Positions 1 to 6,330 of a stretch of 10,626 nt of DNA are shown piece by piece. Position numbers and translations under genes: made by a program. How positions within the stretch are numbered: position 1 is the stretch's first letter; the number at the start of each line of letters is the position of its first letter. The notes under the pieces are model-generated. The model saw only the letters and a program-made list of their open reading frames with translations, ran no database searches and was not told the DNA's origin. Source of the stretch: JAGVXD01 sp964554415 (GTDB lineage: Archaea; Nanobdellota; Nanobdellia; Pacearchaeales; GW2011-AR1); contig CAZKON010000031.1 in assembly GCA_964554415.1 (NCBI GenBank), forward strand, positions 1 through 10,626. Direction: 5' to 3'.

Positions 1-450
1 AGCAAACGAACTTGGAGCAAAGACGATGTTAGGAAATATGAAGAGTATTTTCCTGTTGGTAAAGAAGATGCATTAAAAAACTTTGGACATAATACAAATT
101 ACCAGTTTTGTTTGGTAGATAAAAATGGTAATATTATCACAGAAAATAGAATTTACGACCGTATAAAAATTTATTTTCATCATTTAGATAATAAAGACGG
201 GCTTATTTCAAGTGAGGACAAGCAAATTATAGACCCTTCTTGGCTTTCTAATACTGCTATTTACAAAATGCGCTTAAACAAGAGAGTTTATTCTGTAAGC
301 TTAGATTATTTGGAATTTATTAAAAGACGTATGCTGTCAAGCTGGCGTTGGAGACGCAATCCTAAACATAAGGAGGATTTAGAGAGAATTTTACACTATC
401 TCGGAAAAAAACAGCAGCAACTTCTTTTTCAGTTACCAATTTTGTTTTGA
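1..450 (+). CDS. Hypothetical protein, C-terminal part (5' end outside window)
   Basis: An open frame runs from base 1 to a TGA at 448-450, giving 149 residues with no convincing internal start. The first in-frame candidate is a TTG at 112, but the frame is open upstream, so I treat the gene as 5'-truncated by the window edge. The protein is rich in Lys, Asn, Tyr and Ile, has a basic Trp/Arg cluster (SSWRWRRNPKHK) followed by a short helix, and ends in a hydrophobic tail. I see no catalytic motif, signal peptide or clear membrane segment and do not recognise the family. Its DNA is more AT-rich than gatA next to it. It converges on tRNA-Cys, with only two bases between its stop and the tRNA discriminator base. 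That it is coding is likely from the length of open frame; the function is unknown. Confidence 0.6.
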   Translation, partial: SKRTWSKDDVRKYEEYFPVGKEDALKNFGHNTNYQFCLVDKNGNIITENRIYDRIKIYFHHLDNKDGLISSEDKQIIDPSWLSNTAIYKMRLNKRVYSVSLDYLEFIKRRMLSSWRWRRNPKHKEDLERILHYLGKKQQQLLFQLPILF

Positions 451-452
451 AA

Positions 453-525
453 AGCGCACGCCAGGAATCGAACCTGGGAAAAGTCGGGCTGCAGCCAACC
501 GCAGTAACCACTGTGCCACGTGCGC
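453..525 (-). tRNA. tRNA-Cys (anticodon GCA)
   Basis: Read on the minus strand it folds as a full cloverleaf: 7-bp acceptor stem GCGCACG/CGTGCGC, 3-bp D stem GCA/TGC with a GG-containing D loop, anticodon stem GTTGG/CCGAC with one G-U pair, 7-base loop CTGCAGC carrying anticodon GCA, variable loop TTTTC, and T arm CCAGG-TTCGATT-CCTGG. The discriminator base at 453 is U, the known identity element of tRNA-Cys. CCA is not encoded, so it must be added after transcription. There is no intron. A TATA-like CTTTAAAAG at 549-557 is about 28 nt upstream of the 5' end, giving the tRNA its own promoter between itself and the gatA stop. A short T run follows the 3' end. Confidence 0.97.
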
Positions 526-539
526 ACGTTGGACAAAGT

Positions 540-570
540 AATGAGATGCTTTTAAAGATTTAGTCTCATT
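540..570. repeat. Inverted repeat across the gatA stop and the tRNA-Cys TATA box
   Basis: AATGAGA (540-546) is the exact reverse complement of TCTCATT (564-570), with 17 bases between them. One arm contains the gatA TGA stop; the loop contains the TATA box of tRNA-Cys. It could be a weak hairpin at the end of the gatA mRNA or chance in AT-rich sequence. Confidence 0.4.
549..557 (-). promoter_or_regulatory. TATA box of tRNA-Cys
   Basis: CTTTAAAAG on the minus strand, centred about 28 nt upstream of the tRNA 5' end at 525. It lies entirely in the gap after the gatA stop, so the tRNA can be transcribed independently of gatA. Confidence 0.55.
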
Positions 571-1870
571 CTTCGAACGCCTTCGCAATCCCAAGCATCT
601 TCGCATCTTCACCACACGCACACATCACCTGTATTCCCACAGGAATACCTTCAATTTTGCCAGCAGGCAAAGAAACAGCACAAATGCCTGCCAGATTTGA
701 TGGGCATGTCAGCGCATCTGACGCATACAATGATTCAACGCCCATTTTCGCGCCGTCTCCAATCTTCCAAGGCAATGAAGGAAAAGTAGGCATCATAACA
801 CAATCTACTTTCTGAAAAGTATGCTCAAAAGATTCCTGTATCATCTCTTTAACCGCAAGCGCTTTCTGGTAATACCCTCCTGCAAATTCAGCTTTGGTAA
901 TTTCACTTCCTCCAAGAATACGACGCAGGACTTCTTTTCCACATACATCCTCAATTTTTGCCCCATATCTTCGTCCATCAAATCTTCTGGTTCCTGAGAA
1001 GAATTCTGCAAAAACAAGAAGATAATATGTCTGTACTGCAAGATTAATAAATGGAATTTGTATCTCCTGCACATTCCATTTGTATTTTTTCGAAAGTGCA
1101 TTCACGCAGGAGTCAATTAGTTTTTGTGCGCGTGTGTCAACACCTTTTATTCTCACTATGCCAACTTTCGGATTCTTGAGCGCATGCAGTACGATTGCTT
1201 CAGATTGTATGCTCATATTGTCGTGTGTATCTTTTCCGCGAATCACTTCCAACACCAGCGCAGCATCCGCGGCATTTCTAGCCAATGGACCAATTTGGTC
1301 TAAGCTCATCGACAAATCAATAAGCCCATACCGAGAAACAGTTCCATACGATGGCTTCACACCCACAATACCACAGTGCGAGGCAGGGGTACGAATGCTT
1401 CCTCCTGTATCACTTCCTAAAGCAACATCACAGAATCCAGCAGAAACAGCAGCCGCGCTTCCTGAACTGCTCCCTCCAGGCACAAATCCCGGCGCAGCAG
1501 GATTTTGAGTAACGCCAAACGCGCTTGTTTCTCCGGACCAACCTGCAGCAAATTCATCCATATTTGTCATACCAATAATCACGCCATCTTCTGCCTTTAT
1601 TTTCTCAATTACTATCGCATCATAAGGCGCGCGATAATTCTCTAAGACTTTTGAAGCGCAATTACAAATCATACCCCTAACGTTAATATTGCTCTTCACA
1701 GCAATGACATATCCATACAGCTTTCCTTTCTTGCCTGTCTTCTTCACTTTTTCATCAATTGCCCGCGCTTCTTCAAGTGCATTTTCATTCAAATGTAAAA
1801 ACGCGTTGATTTTCTTGTCTTCTTTCTTTATCTTTTCCAAAAAAAGTCTTGCCTTTTTTTCAACGCTCAT
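566..1870 (-). CDS. gatA: Asp/Glu-tRNA amidotransferase subunit A (GatA)
   Basis: Amidase-signature family protein, 434 residues. GatA releases ammonia from glutamine or asparagine and passes it to GatB, which amidates mischarged Asp-tRNA(Asn) or Glu-tRNA(Gln) in the cytoplasm. The Ser-cisSer-Lys triad is readable: Lys59 in AVKSNINV, cis-Ser134 at the start of the Ser run in GGSSSGS, and nucleophile Ser158 in GSDTGGSIR. The 24- and 99-residue spacings equal those of Staphylococcus aureus GatA (K79, S154, S178). It is about 40-50 residues shorter than usual, mostly at the N-terminus and the extreme C-terminus. The ATG overlaps the stop of the upstream gene as ATGA, which suggests translational coupling. 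With the two non-discriminating-looking AspRS genes nearby, an Asp-tRNA(Asn) role is likely. GatB is not in the window. Another amidase of the same family is possible but less likely. Confidence 0.9.
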   Translation of the reverse strand: MSVEKKARLFLEKIKKEDKKINAFLHLNENALEEARAIDEKVKKTGKKGKLYGYVIAVKSNINVRGMICNCASKVLENYRAPYDAIVIEKIKAEDGVIIGMTNMDEFAAGWSGETSAFGVTQNPAAPGFVPGGSSSGSAAAVSAGFCDVALGSDTGGSIRTPASHCGIVGVKPSYGTVSRYGLIDLSMSLDQIGPLARNAADAALVLEVIRGKDTHDNMSIQSEAIVLHALKNPKVGIVRIKGVDTRAQKLIDSCVNALSKKYKWNVQEIQIPFINLAVQTYYLLVFAEFFSGTRRFDGRRYGAKIEDVCGKEVLRRILGGSEITKAEFAGGYYQKALAVKEMIQESFEHTFQKVDCVMMPTFPSLPWKIGDGAKMGVESLYASDALTCPSNLAGICAVSLPAGKIEGIPVGIQVMCACGEDAKMLGIAKAFEE

Positions 1871-2289
1871 CGCTTCTTCCTCCTATTTGATTGCGACGCG
1901 TGCTTCGTTGGGACAAACTCACTCCACCGTAAAAGCGCACGCGACAATCGTTCTCGTGATAATGTACCTGCACGTTTTGAAGCACGTTTCACGCGCACTA
2001 AAAGAATAATATGCTTCTGCCCATAAAAAACATCAGCATCATACAGATTATTCTCAAAATGCATGCATTCATCATGGAATGAACCTACCCGAAGATGCTT
2101 TGTCACTCCCCATTCGTCTTCTTGTACAAAACTATCAGCGATATTCCGTTTAGCATCTTCATCAAATCCAAGTGCCTTCATAAATCCAATGAACGCATCC
2201 TTAAATTGCTCTTCTTTTTGAATCAAATAATGATACCTCTGCCCATTATTGCCTGCCCCATGTAATCGAAATACCTTTTGCGATGCCAT
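1867..2289 (-). CDS. Hypothetical protein coupled to gatA
   Basis: 140 residues that I do not recognise. The N-terminal half is mixed (RLHGAGNNGQRYHYLIQKEE, then a helix-like FKDAFIGFMKALGF); a hydrophobic strand HIILLVRV near residues 92-100 is followed by a strongly basic tail ending SNRRKKR. There is no signal peptide or membrane helix, and the basic tail would suit nucleic-acid or ribosome contact, which is only inference. The ATG at 2289 fits a leaderless mRNA from TTTTAAG at 2313-2319. The stop overlaps the gatA start by ATGA, so the two genes form one transcription unit headed by this gene. It does not look like GatC; a better GatC candidate lies further upstream. Confidence 0.75.
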   Translation of the reverse strand: MASQKVFRLHGAGNNGQRYHYLIQKEEQFKDAFIGFMKALGFDEDAKRNIADSFVQEDEWGVTKHLRVGSFHDECMHFENNLYDADVFYGQKHIILLVRVKRASKRAGTLSRERLSRALLRWSEFVPTKHASQSNRRKKR

Positions 2290-2312
2290 GTCACTTTCAA
2301 AGAAGCCACTTA

Positions 2313-2319
2313 CTTAAAA
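2313..2319 (-). promoter_or_regulatory. TATA box of the 140-residue gene-gatA unit
   Basis: TTTTAAG on the minus strand, centred about 27 nt upstream of the ATG at 2289. This places the transcription start at or next to the start codon. It separates this unit from the gatC unit upstream. Confidence 0.5.
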
Positions 2320-2364
2320 CTTTCGAGGATACCTTGGAACGCTACGGTCTTGGAAGAGAAGTGA

Positions 2365-2874
2365 TTACCAACTCAAGCTCTTCATCGGCTTCTTCACATA
2401 CATAATCTCTTGCAACTCGTACAATTCAAGTGTTGTATCGAATTGGTCGTCAAAATAGCGAAGTTGGTAATCATTATCAGATTGGTCATACAACTCAACT
2501 GCCATCTCCTTGGTGTTTCCATGATCAATAAGTACAGTGAGTGCGTCAAAAAGATATTCTTTGCTGTCAATCCTTATGCGCTCTCCTTTCTTCAAAGCAG
2601 AAACAGGTTTTGAAACTTTGATTATAACAGGGGCACGCGGCTCATCAGAATTTGATCCATTCTCAGCCTCAATCTCATCAAGCTCAGATTCTATCTCTTC
2701 TTCGTTCATTCCCTGTTTCTTTTTCTCTTTTCCAAGCTTGCCCTGCGCATATTCAACTTCTTCATCACCATAAGCATCATCCAAAGACATTCCGCCTTCA
2801 GGCTCTTCTTTCTTTACCTCGGTTTCTGCCTTTTTTGTGCTCTTAGCCTTTTTTGCCTTCTTTTGGGTTACCAT
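2365..2874 (-). CDS. Hypothetical protein: charged N-terminus plus small C-terminal domain
   Basis: 169 residues. Residues 1-20 are a Lys/Ala-rich stretch, about 20-75 are highly acidic and low in complexity, and about 80-169 look like a folded domain rich in beta structure (VIIKVSKPVSALKKGERIRI, then repeated Asp/Tyr-rich strands). There is no membrane segment or recognised catalytic motif. Its ATG overlaps the stop of the gatC-like gene by seven bases (ATGGTAA), so it is probably translated from the same mRNA by reinitiation. This position suggests a link to tRNA amidation or translation, but that is only context. I do not recognise the C-terminal domain. The disordered-looking front could be a flexible or nucleic-acid-binding tail. 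Confidence 0.78.
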   Translation of the reverse strand: MVTQKKAKKAKSTKKAETEVKKEEPEGGMSLDDAYGDEEVEYAQGKLGKEKKKQGMNEEEIESELDEIEAENGSNSDEPRAPVIIKVSKPVSALKKGERIRIDSKEYLFDALTVLIDHGNTKEMAVELYDQSDNDYQLRYFDDQFDTTLELYELQEIMYVKKPMKSLSW

Positions 2875-3110
2875 TTCTTTTTCTCCGCGATAATCGTATC
2901 AGCATCATGCACAGGCGCATTAGCAAACATTCGTTCCCGAAAATCTTCATCTCCTTTCATACCTTTTCCTTCTTCTCTCCATCCTCCAGATTCAGTCTTC
3001 TCCTCTTTCTTCTTCAATTTGACATGAGCAAGCGCAGCACTGAATTTCTTCAGAATGTTTTGCGCTTCCTGCTGAATCTTTAATCTTTCATTATCGGAAA
3101 TCGTATTCAT
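2868..3110 (-). CDS. gatC: Probable amidotransferase subunit C (GatC-like), short
   Basis: 80 residues from the ATG at 3110. The first part is a single helix (ERLKIQQEAQNILKKFSAAL), the middle is a charged low-complexity linker, and the end reads FRERMFANAPVHDADTIIAE followed by KKKW. The ANAP motif followed by an acidic-then-hydrophobic strand matches the conserved C-terminus of GatC, which wraps GatA and GatB together in GatCAB. It is shorter than the usual 90-100 residues. A TTG start six bases further upstream is possible, but a TATA box (3132-3139) centred about 26 nt before the ATG supports 3110 and a leaderless mRNA. It lies on the same strand as gatA, separated from it by two unknown genes. 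Confidence is moderate because the N-terminal part is divergent. Confidence 0.65.
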   Translation of the reverse strand: MNTISDNERLKIQQEAQNILKKFSAALAHVKLKKKEEKTESGGWREEGKGMKGDEDFRERMFANAPVHDADTIIAEKKKW

Positions 3111-3131
3111 GCCCAAAACAGAAATTAGGAA

Positions 3132-3139
3132 TTTATAAA
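3132..3139 (-). promoter_or_regulatory. TATA box of the gatC unit
   Basis: TTTATAAA, a near-ideal archaeal TATA box, centred about 26 nt upstream of the ATG at 3110. It predicts transcription starting on or beside the A of the ATG, and it decides between that ATG and the TTG at 3116. Confidence 0.7.
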
Positions 3140-3251
3140 CCTATTGAGAACGCGAAAATGGTTTATACTTCTTAATCGCCTCGCTGAAAGGTTTAACTCT
3201 TCACTTATTAAAAACCTACCTTCTCCCATAAAAAAAGGAAAAACAAAACAA

Positions 3252-3258
3252 TTAAATA
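3252..3258 (+). promoter_or_regulatory. TATA box of the 80-residue gene
   Basis: TTAAATA centred 25 nt before the ATG at 3280, with an A-rich stretch just upstream where the BRE lies. It predicts a leaderless transcript. It is divergent from the gatC promoter about 115 bp away. Confidence 0.55.
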
Positions 3259-3279
3259 GAAGGATCGCGTAACTACATT

Positions 3280-3522
3280 ATGTCAGATGTATCTGATTGC
3301 ATAGACATAGAGTTCATAAAGAACTCTTCGCTCTACCGCGAATTTCAGGCAGAGCGTGAGGAAATTATGAAGCACAAGTGGATTGAATCTGAAAAAGCAG
3401 GTTACGATCTCGGCTTTGAGTGGGCATTGACAGACTGGATTCTCAAGCATCGCAGAAATTGGCGCAAATCGCGCCAACAGGCATACACAAATCACCTATA
3501 TCGCCAATCCTTGGTAGAATAA
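3280..3522 (+). CDS. Small hypothetical protein, DUF4032-like motif
   Basis: 80 residues, soluble, charged and helical, rich in Trp and Arg. The core HKWIESEKAGYDLGFEWAL, continuing TDWILKHRRNWR (residues 32-62), resembles a motif recalled from small bacterial proteins and the C-terminus of DUF4032 proteins (pattern SEkaGyDvG..eAl.DWi.kHr..Wr). That comparison is from memory and was not searched. No function is known to me. It has its own leaderless promoter and ends 38 bp before pyrD, which also has its own TATA box, so the two need not be cotranscribed. Confidence 0.72.
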   Translation: MSDVSDCIDIEFIKNSSLYREFQAEREEIMKHKWIESEKAGYDLGFEWALTDWILKHRRNWRKSRQQAYTNHLYRQSLVE

Positions 3523-3531
3523 TCCCTCACA

Positions 3532-3539
3532 TTTAAGTA
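3532..3539 (+). promoter_or_regulatory. TATA box of pyrD
   Basis: TTTAAGTA centred about 25.5 nt before the ATG at 3561, directly after the stop of the upstream gene. It supports the first ATG, rather than the next one at 3579, as the pyrD start. Confidence 0.55.
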
Positions 3540-3560
3540 TCCATCTTTCTTTCAAAAAGA

Positions 3561-4667
3561 ATGCAAACCCTCATACGAATGCGTAATACACTTGAAGGCG
3601 CTGTCTACCGCTCATGCATCAAAAAAATCTGCTTTACTCAGGATGCAGAGCACGTGCACAACTTTTTCGTTAAAACAGGAGCACGGATAGGCACATCGCC
3701 ACTGTTAAAAAAATTCACTTCGGCAGCATTCTCATTTCATCATCCTGCTCTCGAACAAACGCTGTATGGCATCCACTTCAAAAATCCCGTAGGTCTTTCC
3801 GCAGGGTTTGATAAGAACGCCGAGCTCCTCCATATTCTTCCCAAAGTTGGATTCGGTTTTGCAGAAGTGGGAAGCATTACTGCGCTTCCTTGTGCAGGTA
3901 ATTCAGGAAAAAGACTTGCCCGTCTGCCAAAACAAAAAAGCCTCTGGGTAAATCTCGGCCTCAACAATCAAGGTGCAAAAACGATTGCACAACGCCTCAA
4001 GAACAACTCTTTTGACATGCCTTTCGGCGTCAGCATCGCAAAAACCAACTGTAAAGAAACCTGCGACACGAAAGTCGGAATTAATGATTATCTCGCTTCT
4101 CTCAGTTGTTTTTCAAAAAGCAACATTGGAAGCTATTATACTCTCAACGTCAGTTGTCCAAATGCCTATGGTGGTCAACCATTTCATGAGCCAAAATTAT
4201 ACGAACAGCTCCTAAAAAAAGTCTCTAAAATGAAAATAAAAAAACCTATTTTTGTAAAACTCTCTCCAGACATAGAAAAGAAGAAAATAAACAAAATAAT
4301 TGCAATCTCTCAAAAGTATGGAATTTCCGGCTTCATCTGCACGAATCTTACAAAAAAGCACAGAGGTAAAAAAGGAGGAATTTCAGGAAAAGCAGTGGAA
4401 AAAGGTGCAAACATTCTTCTCAAGTACGTTGCAGAAAAAACACAGGGAAAGTTCATCTTAATTGGTGTCGGTGGAATTTTCTCGGCAGAAAACGCATACA
4501 AAAAGATAAAGCTCGGCGCGCATCTTGTACAGCTGATTACAGGCATGATTTATCAAGGTCCCCAGCTCATCAGCGAAATTAATGAAGGGCTTGTCCGCTT
4601 ACTGCAAAAAGACGGCTACTCTTCAATAAGCGAGGCAGTAGGAACAGAAACGTACAACAAGAGATAA
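3561..4667 (+). CDS. pyrD: Dihydroorotate dehydrogenase, class 2 type (PyrD)
   Basis: 368 residues. It oxidises dihydroorotate to orotate with FMN, the fourth step of pyrimidine synthesis; class 2 enzymes hand electrons to a membrane quinone. Class 2 marks are the roughly 70-residue N-terminal extension with amphipathic helices (membrane contact), KNPVGLSAGFDKN at 74-86, FVKLSPD with Lys233, TNLT with Asn262, GVGGI at 302-306 and YQGPQLI at 331-337. The catalytic loop reads LNVSCPN (195-201): Cys199 stands where Escherichia coli class 2 PyrD has its base Ser175, and Cys is the usual base of class 1A and 1B enzymes. The enzyme is therefore a class 2 scaffold with a class 1-like base. It converges with aspS. 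No other pyr gene is present. A class 2 enzyme is unusual in archaea and suggests acquisition from bacteria. Confidence 0.93.
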   Translation: MQTLIRMRNTLEGAVYRSCIKKICFTQDAEHVHNFFVKTGARIGTSPLLKKFTSAAFSFHHPALEQTLYGIHFKNPVGLSAGFDKNAELLHILPKVGFGFAEVGSITALPCAGNSGKRLARLPKQKSLWVNLGLNNQGAKTIAQRLKNNSFDMPFGVSIAKTNCKETCDTKVGINDYLASLSCFSKSNIGSYYTLNVSCPNAYGGQPFHEPKLYEQLLKKVSKMKIKKPIFVKLSPDIEKKKINKIIAISQKYGISGFICTNLTKKHRGKKGGISGKAVEKGANILLKYVAEKTQGKFILIGVGGIFSAENAYKKIKLGAHLVQLITGMIYQGPQLISEINEGLVRLLQKDGYSSISEAVGTETYNKR

Positions 4668-4669
4668 CC

Positions 4670-4743
4670 TATTTCTTCTTCTCTGGACATTTTATGAGCT
4701 TCTTTATTTGTTGCCATANNNNNNNNNNTATTTCTTCTTCTCT
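4670..4743. other. 15-bp direct repeat on both sides of an assembly gap
   Basis: TATTTCTTCTTCTCT occurs at 4670-4684 and again at 4729-4743, directly beside the N run. On the minus strand both copies read as the Lys/Glu-rich end of aspS. The left copy is followed by the base that would complete a TAG stop. The intervening 34 bp plus Ns may be a scaffolding artefact, because the two copies could be one and the same sequence. Confidence 0.6.
4719..4728. other. Assembly gap (10 Ns)
   Basis: Ten unknown bases, probably a scaffold join of unknown true length. The gap falls exactly on the third base of the probable aspS stop codon, so residues read through it are not reliable. Confidence 0.98.
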
Positions 4744-6119
4744 TCTTTCTTTGGAATATCTGTTTTGATGAAAACTTCTTTCAATTGTTTCTCACTTAAC
4801 TGAGATGGTGTATCGAGCATTATATCCTGCGCCGCTTTGTTCTTCGGAAATGCAATAACATTACGAATAGAACCTGCTCCAGTGATAATCTGGATAAATC
4901 TATCAAGACCCATAGCATATCCTCCATGTGGTGGGGCACCATGAGAAAGTGCATGAAGCAGAAATCCAAACTTCTCCTCTGCTTCTTTCTCGCCAATGCC
5001 TAAAATAGCAAAAACGCTCTTCTGAATTTCAGGATTGTGGATACGTATACTCCCACTCAAAAGTTCTGTTCCATTCAAAACAAGATCATAAGTCTCAGCT
5101 TTAACTTTCAAAGGTTCTTTTTCCAAAATTGTTAAATCAGAGGGCATACAAAAAGGATGATGTGCCGCAACAAGCCTCTTTTCCTCTTCAGAATATTCAA
5201 AAAGAGGAAAATCAACAATCCATGCAAAGGCATATTGCTCTCCTGTCTCTTTTCGTAAATCAGGCTTATCAGATTGATAGTTTTTCATAGAATCCTGATA
5301 CGAAATTCTTCTAAAAGGAATTTTTAAGTCTTGATGCAGAACTTCCTTAAAGAGATGCTTCATCAACTGTTCTACATTAGAGAAAATATCTTCCTGATTT
5401 ATAAATGACATTTCAACGTCAAGCTGTGTAAATTCAGGTTGTCTGTCTGCCCGTAAATCTTCATCACGCAAACAACGAGCAATCTGAAAATATCTATCCA
5501 TTCCACTCACCATTAAGAGTTGTTTGAAAAGCTGCGGAGATTGTGGCAACGCATAGAACTTTCCTGCATGTACGCGAGAAGGAACGATATAATCTCGAGC
5601 GCCTTCAGGAGTTGATTTCGCTAATAACGGAGTCTCAAACTCAGTAAATCCAGCATTATAGAAGAAATCACGAATAATCTTCATAATCTTGCCACGTAAA
5701 AATAAGTTCTTTTGCATTTGTTCTCCTCTCAAATCCAAATATCGATACTTCAGACGAACATCTTCGTTTACAGATGCATCATTCAACATAAACGGCAAGG
5801 GAGGACAAGAGTTCAATACTTCAAAATCCGTGCAGAAGACTTCAATCACTCCTGTTGGCAAGTCTTTATTTTCAGTCCCCGCCTTTCTTTTTACTACTTC
5901 ACCAACAACTTTCACACAGGACTCGATAGCGGCACTTTTAGCATCCTCAAATCCTTTATTCTTTTTAATACAGACAACTTGAATAACTCCAGACTTGTCT
6001 CGAAGGTCGAGAAAAACAACACCTCCATGCGCACGCGCAGTCTGTACCCATCCACACAAGGTTACTTTCTTCCCAATATCCTTTTCCGTAAGATCTCCAC
6101 ACATCTGTGTTCGTAACAT
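4728..6119 (-). CDS. aspS: Aspartyl-tRNA synthetase, bacterial type without GAD domain
   Basis: Charges tRNA with Asp. From the ATG at 6119 it has 463 residues; a TTG nine bases upstream is possible, but MLRTQMCG matches the family start. Parts in order (positions from the ATG): anticodon-binding OB fold at about 1-105, then the class II core with ETPLLAKSTPEGARDY, the tRNA/ATP motif 2 FRDEDLRADRQPEFTQ-type block (here CLRDEDLRADRQPEFTQLD), and motif 3 GGYAMGLDR. The GAD insertion of about 100 residues usual in bacterial AspRS is missing: DKPDLR is joined by 8 residues to the FAWIVDFPLFEY block. His31 in RAHGG is the residue found in non-discriminating Pseudomonas aeruginosa AspRS. The C-terminus is Lys/Glu-rich, and the stop is TAN at the gap, inferred to be TAG. 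TTAAAAA at 6141-6147 fits a leaderless start. Probably acquired from bacteria. Confidence 0.9.
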
Positions 6120-6140
6120 CTTTTTCAAAGAAAATCCATC

Positions 6141-6147
6141 TTTTTAA
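6141..6147 (-). promoter_or_regulatory. TATA box of bacterial-type aspS
   Basis: TTAAAAA on the minus strand, centred about 25 nt upstream of the ATG at 6119. It supports that ATG over the TTG at 6128. Confidence 0.5.
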
Positions 6148-6194
6148 TCCTTATTGTGATTCATACTCTAAAAGTTTCAAAAGCAAAAGAAAGT

Positions 6195-6203
6195 TTTATA
6201 TAT
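6195..6203 (+). promoter_or_regulatory. TATA box before the leader ORF and archaeal-type aspS
   Basis: TTTATATAT, the strongest TATA-like element in the 202-bp divergent region, centred 25 nt before the ATG of the 24-codon ORF at 6224. The coding start of aspS is a further 107 nt downstream. The mRNA would thus carry a long leader, unlike nearly all other genes in the window. Confidence 0.6.
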
Positions 6204-6223
6204 CTATTTAATTAAGAAAAGAC

Positions 6224-6298
6224 ATGTCTATACTATTTACACTAGTTTTGGGAAGAAATTCTAATAAATCTAATGTAAATAATGATAGGAGTAATTAA
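6224..6298 (+). CDS. Candidate Asn-rich leader peptide
   Basis: A 24-codon ORF with a hydrophobic start (MSILFTLVLG) and a tail in which 6 of the last 13 residues are Asn, all AAT codons (residues 12, 14, 17, 19, 20, 24). It starts exactly where a leaderless transcript from the TATA box at 6195-6203 would begin, and it ends 32 bp before the ATG of the archaeal-type aspS, in another frame. A T-rich tract lies between the two. Its place and composition fit a leader peptide that senses Asn-tRNA supply upstream of an AspRS expected to make the precursor of Asn-tRNA. The alternative is a chance ORF: AAT is common in AT-rich DNA, and no protein evidence exists. Confidence 0.4.
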   Translation: MSILFTLVLGRNSNKSNVNNDRSN

Positions 6299-6310
6299 TT
6301 TCCTTCATTG

Positions 6311-6324
6311 TTTTCTTCTTTTTT
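6311..6324 (+). terminator. T-rich tract before archaeal-type aspS, possible attenuator terminator
   Basis: TTTTCTTCTTTTTT ends 6 bp before the ATG at 6331. Archaeal RNA polymerase can stop at T-rich tracts without a hairpin, so this could be a conditional terminator in the leader. It could also simply be the pyrimidine-rich 5' UTR; T-rich tracts are frequent here. Confidence 0.3.
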
Positions 6325-6330
6325 AATACA

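Noticed and set aside
1080..1508. 142-codon plus-strand ORF inside gatA
   Set aside because: It is antisense to the catalytic GatA region; the low-complexity Ser/Pro/Ala composition mirrors the GatA codons.
1867..2289. 140-residue gene as GatC
   Set aside because: It lacks the GatC helix and the NAP motif, both of which appear in the gene ending at 2868.
5712..6116. 134-codon plus-strand ORF inside bacterial-type aspS
   Set aside because: It lies antisense to a well-conserved part of AspRS, and its protein is a Phe/Ser-rich shadow translation.
6298..6330. In-frame ATT at 6298 with AGGAG six bases upstream as an alternative aspS start
   Set aside because: It would add an unlikely Phe-rich N-terminus not seen in archaeal AspRS, and the ATG at 6331 gives the normal family start.
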